Positions 5,208-5,335 of a stretch of DNA of 5,335 nt are shown piece by piece. The notes under the pieces were generated by a model. The model did no database searches. It saw nothing but the letters and a program-made list of their open reading frames with translations, and had not been told where the DNA came from. Source of the stretch: Pseudobdellovibrionaceae bacterium (lineage in GTDB: Bacteria > Bdellovibrionota > Bdellovibrionia > Bdellovibrionales > Bdellovibrionaceae); assembly GCA_947374445.1 (NCBI GenBank), contig CANCBY010000176.1:1-5335 (forward strand). Direction: 5' to 3'. Position 1 is the stretch's first letter, and each line of letters begins with the position of its first letter. The position numbers were made by a program, and so were the translations under genes.

Positions 5208-5236
5208 TTGACTTCTGAGCAAAGCAACCCTATTTT
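5208..5236 (+). promoter_or_regulatory. Sigma70-type promoter of tRNA-Pro
   Basis: TTGACT (5208-5213, five of six matches) and TATTTT (5231-5236, four of six) are separated by exactly 17 bp. Transcription would start near 5243, about seven bases before the mature 5' end. The bases between -10 and start (CGCAGTCC) are G/C-rich, as in stringently controlled stable-RNA promoters. Confidence 0.75.
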
Positions 5237-5249
5237 CGCAGTCCTTGTT

Positions 5250-5326
<77 letters not shown>

Positions 5327-5335
5327 ATTTTCGAT

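Overview
The window is ordinary, densely packed bacterial chromosome. It carries nine protein genes (one running off the left edge) and one tRNA, with short intergenic gaps and two clear Rho-independent terminators. The best guess for the source is a Bdellovibrio-like member of Bdellovibrionota. This rests on an ETF-ubiquinone oxidoreductase, an alphaproteobacterial/mitochondrial-style long L28, and several small exported proteins of no recognisable family. It is recognition from memory, not a database result.

Left block (1-2387, all leftward): the N-terminal 239 residues of electron transfer flavoprotein-ubiquinone oxidoreductase lie at the left edge, behind a 122-bp gap that contains a degenerate 12-bp tandem repeat. 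Upstream is a tight three-gene run: a secreted four-cysteine protein (2387-2022), a Nit1-type carbon-nitrogen hydrolase whose ATG overlaps the previous stop by one base (2022-1195), and a small protein with a signal peptide or anchor (1171-842). The run is probably one transcript; nothing shows that the three proteins work together.

Middle block (2470-3717): a stand-alone ribosomal protein cluster. rpmB (L28) and rplX (L24) run leftward and end at a perfect 16-bp stem terminator. rpsR (S18) runs rightward from the same 190-bp divergent region and ends at a bidirectional terminator. The usual partners of these genes (rpmG for L28, the spc operon for L24, rpsF/rplI for S18) are absent here. L24 is followed, after its amber stop, by 20 more in-frame codons that look coding. 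A perfect 10-bp palindrome sits at the predicted transcription start of rpmB.

Right block (3697-5335): a four-helix membrane protein (leftward), a 74-residue soluble protein (rightward), a membrane-anchored protein with eight cysteines (leftward), and a complete tRNA-Pro(UGG) gene with encoded CCA and a good sigma70-type promoter at the right edge. The three protein genes are hypothetical. I found no mobile element, CRISPR array, phage gene or defence system. The items most worth following up are the L24 stop/extension, the relocated ribosomal cluster with its palindrome, and the 12-bp repeat array.
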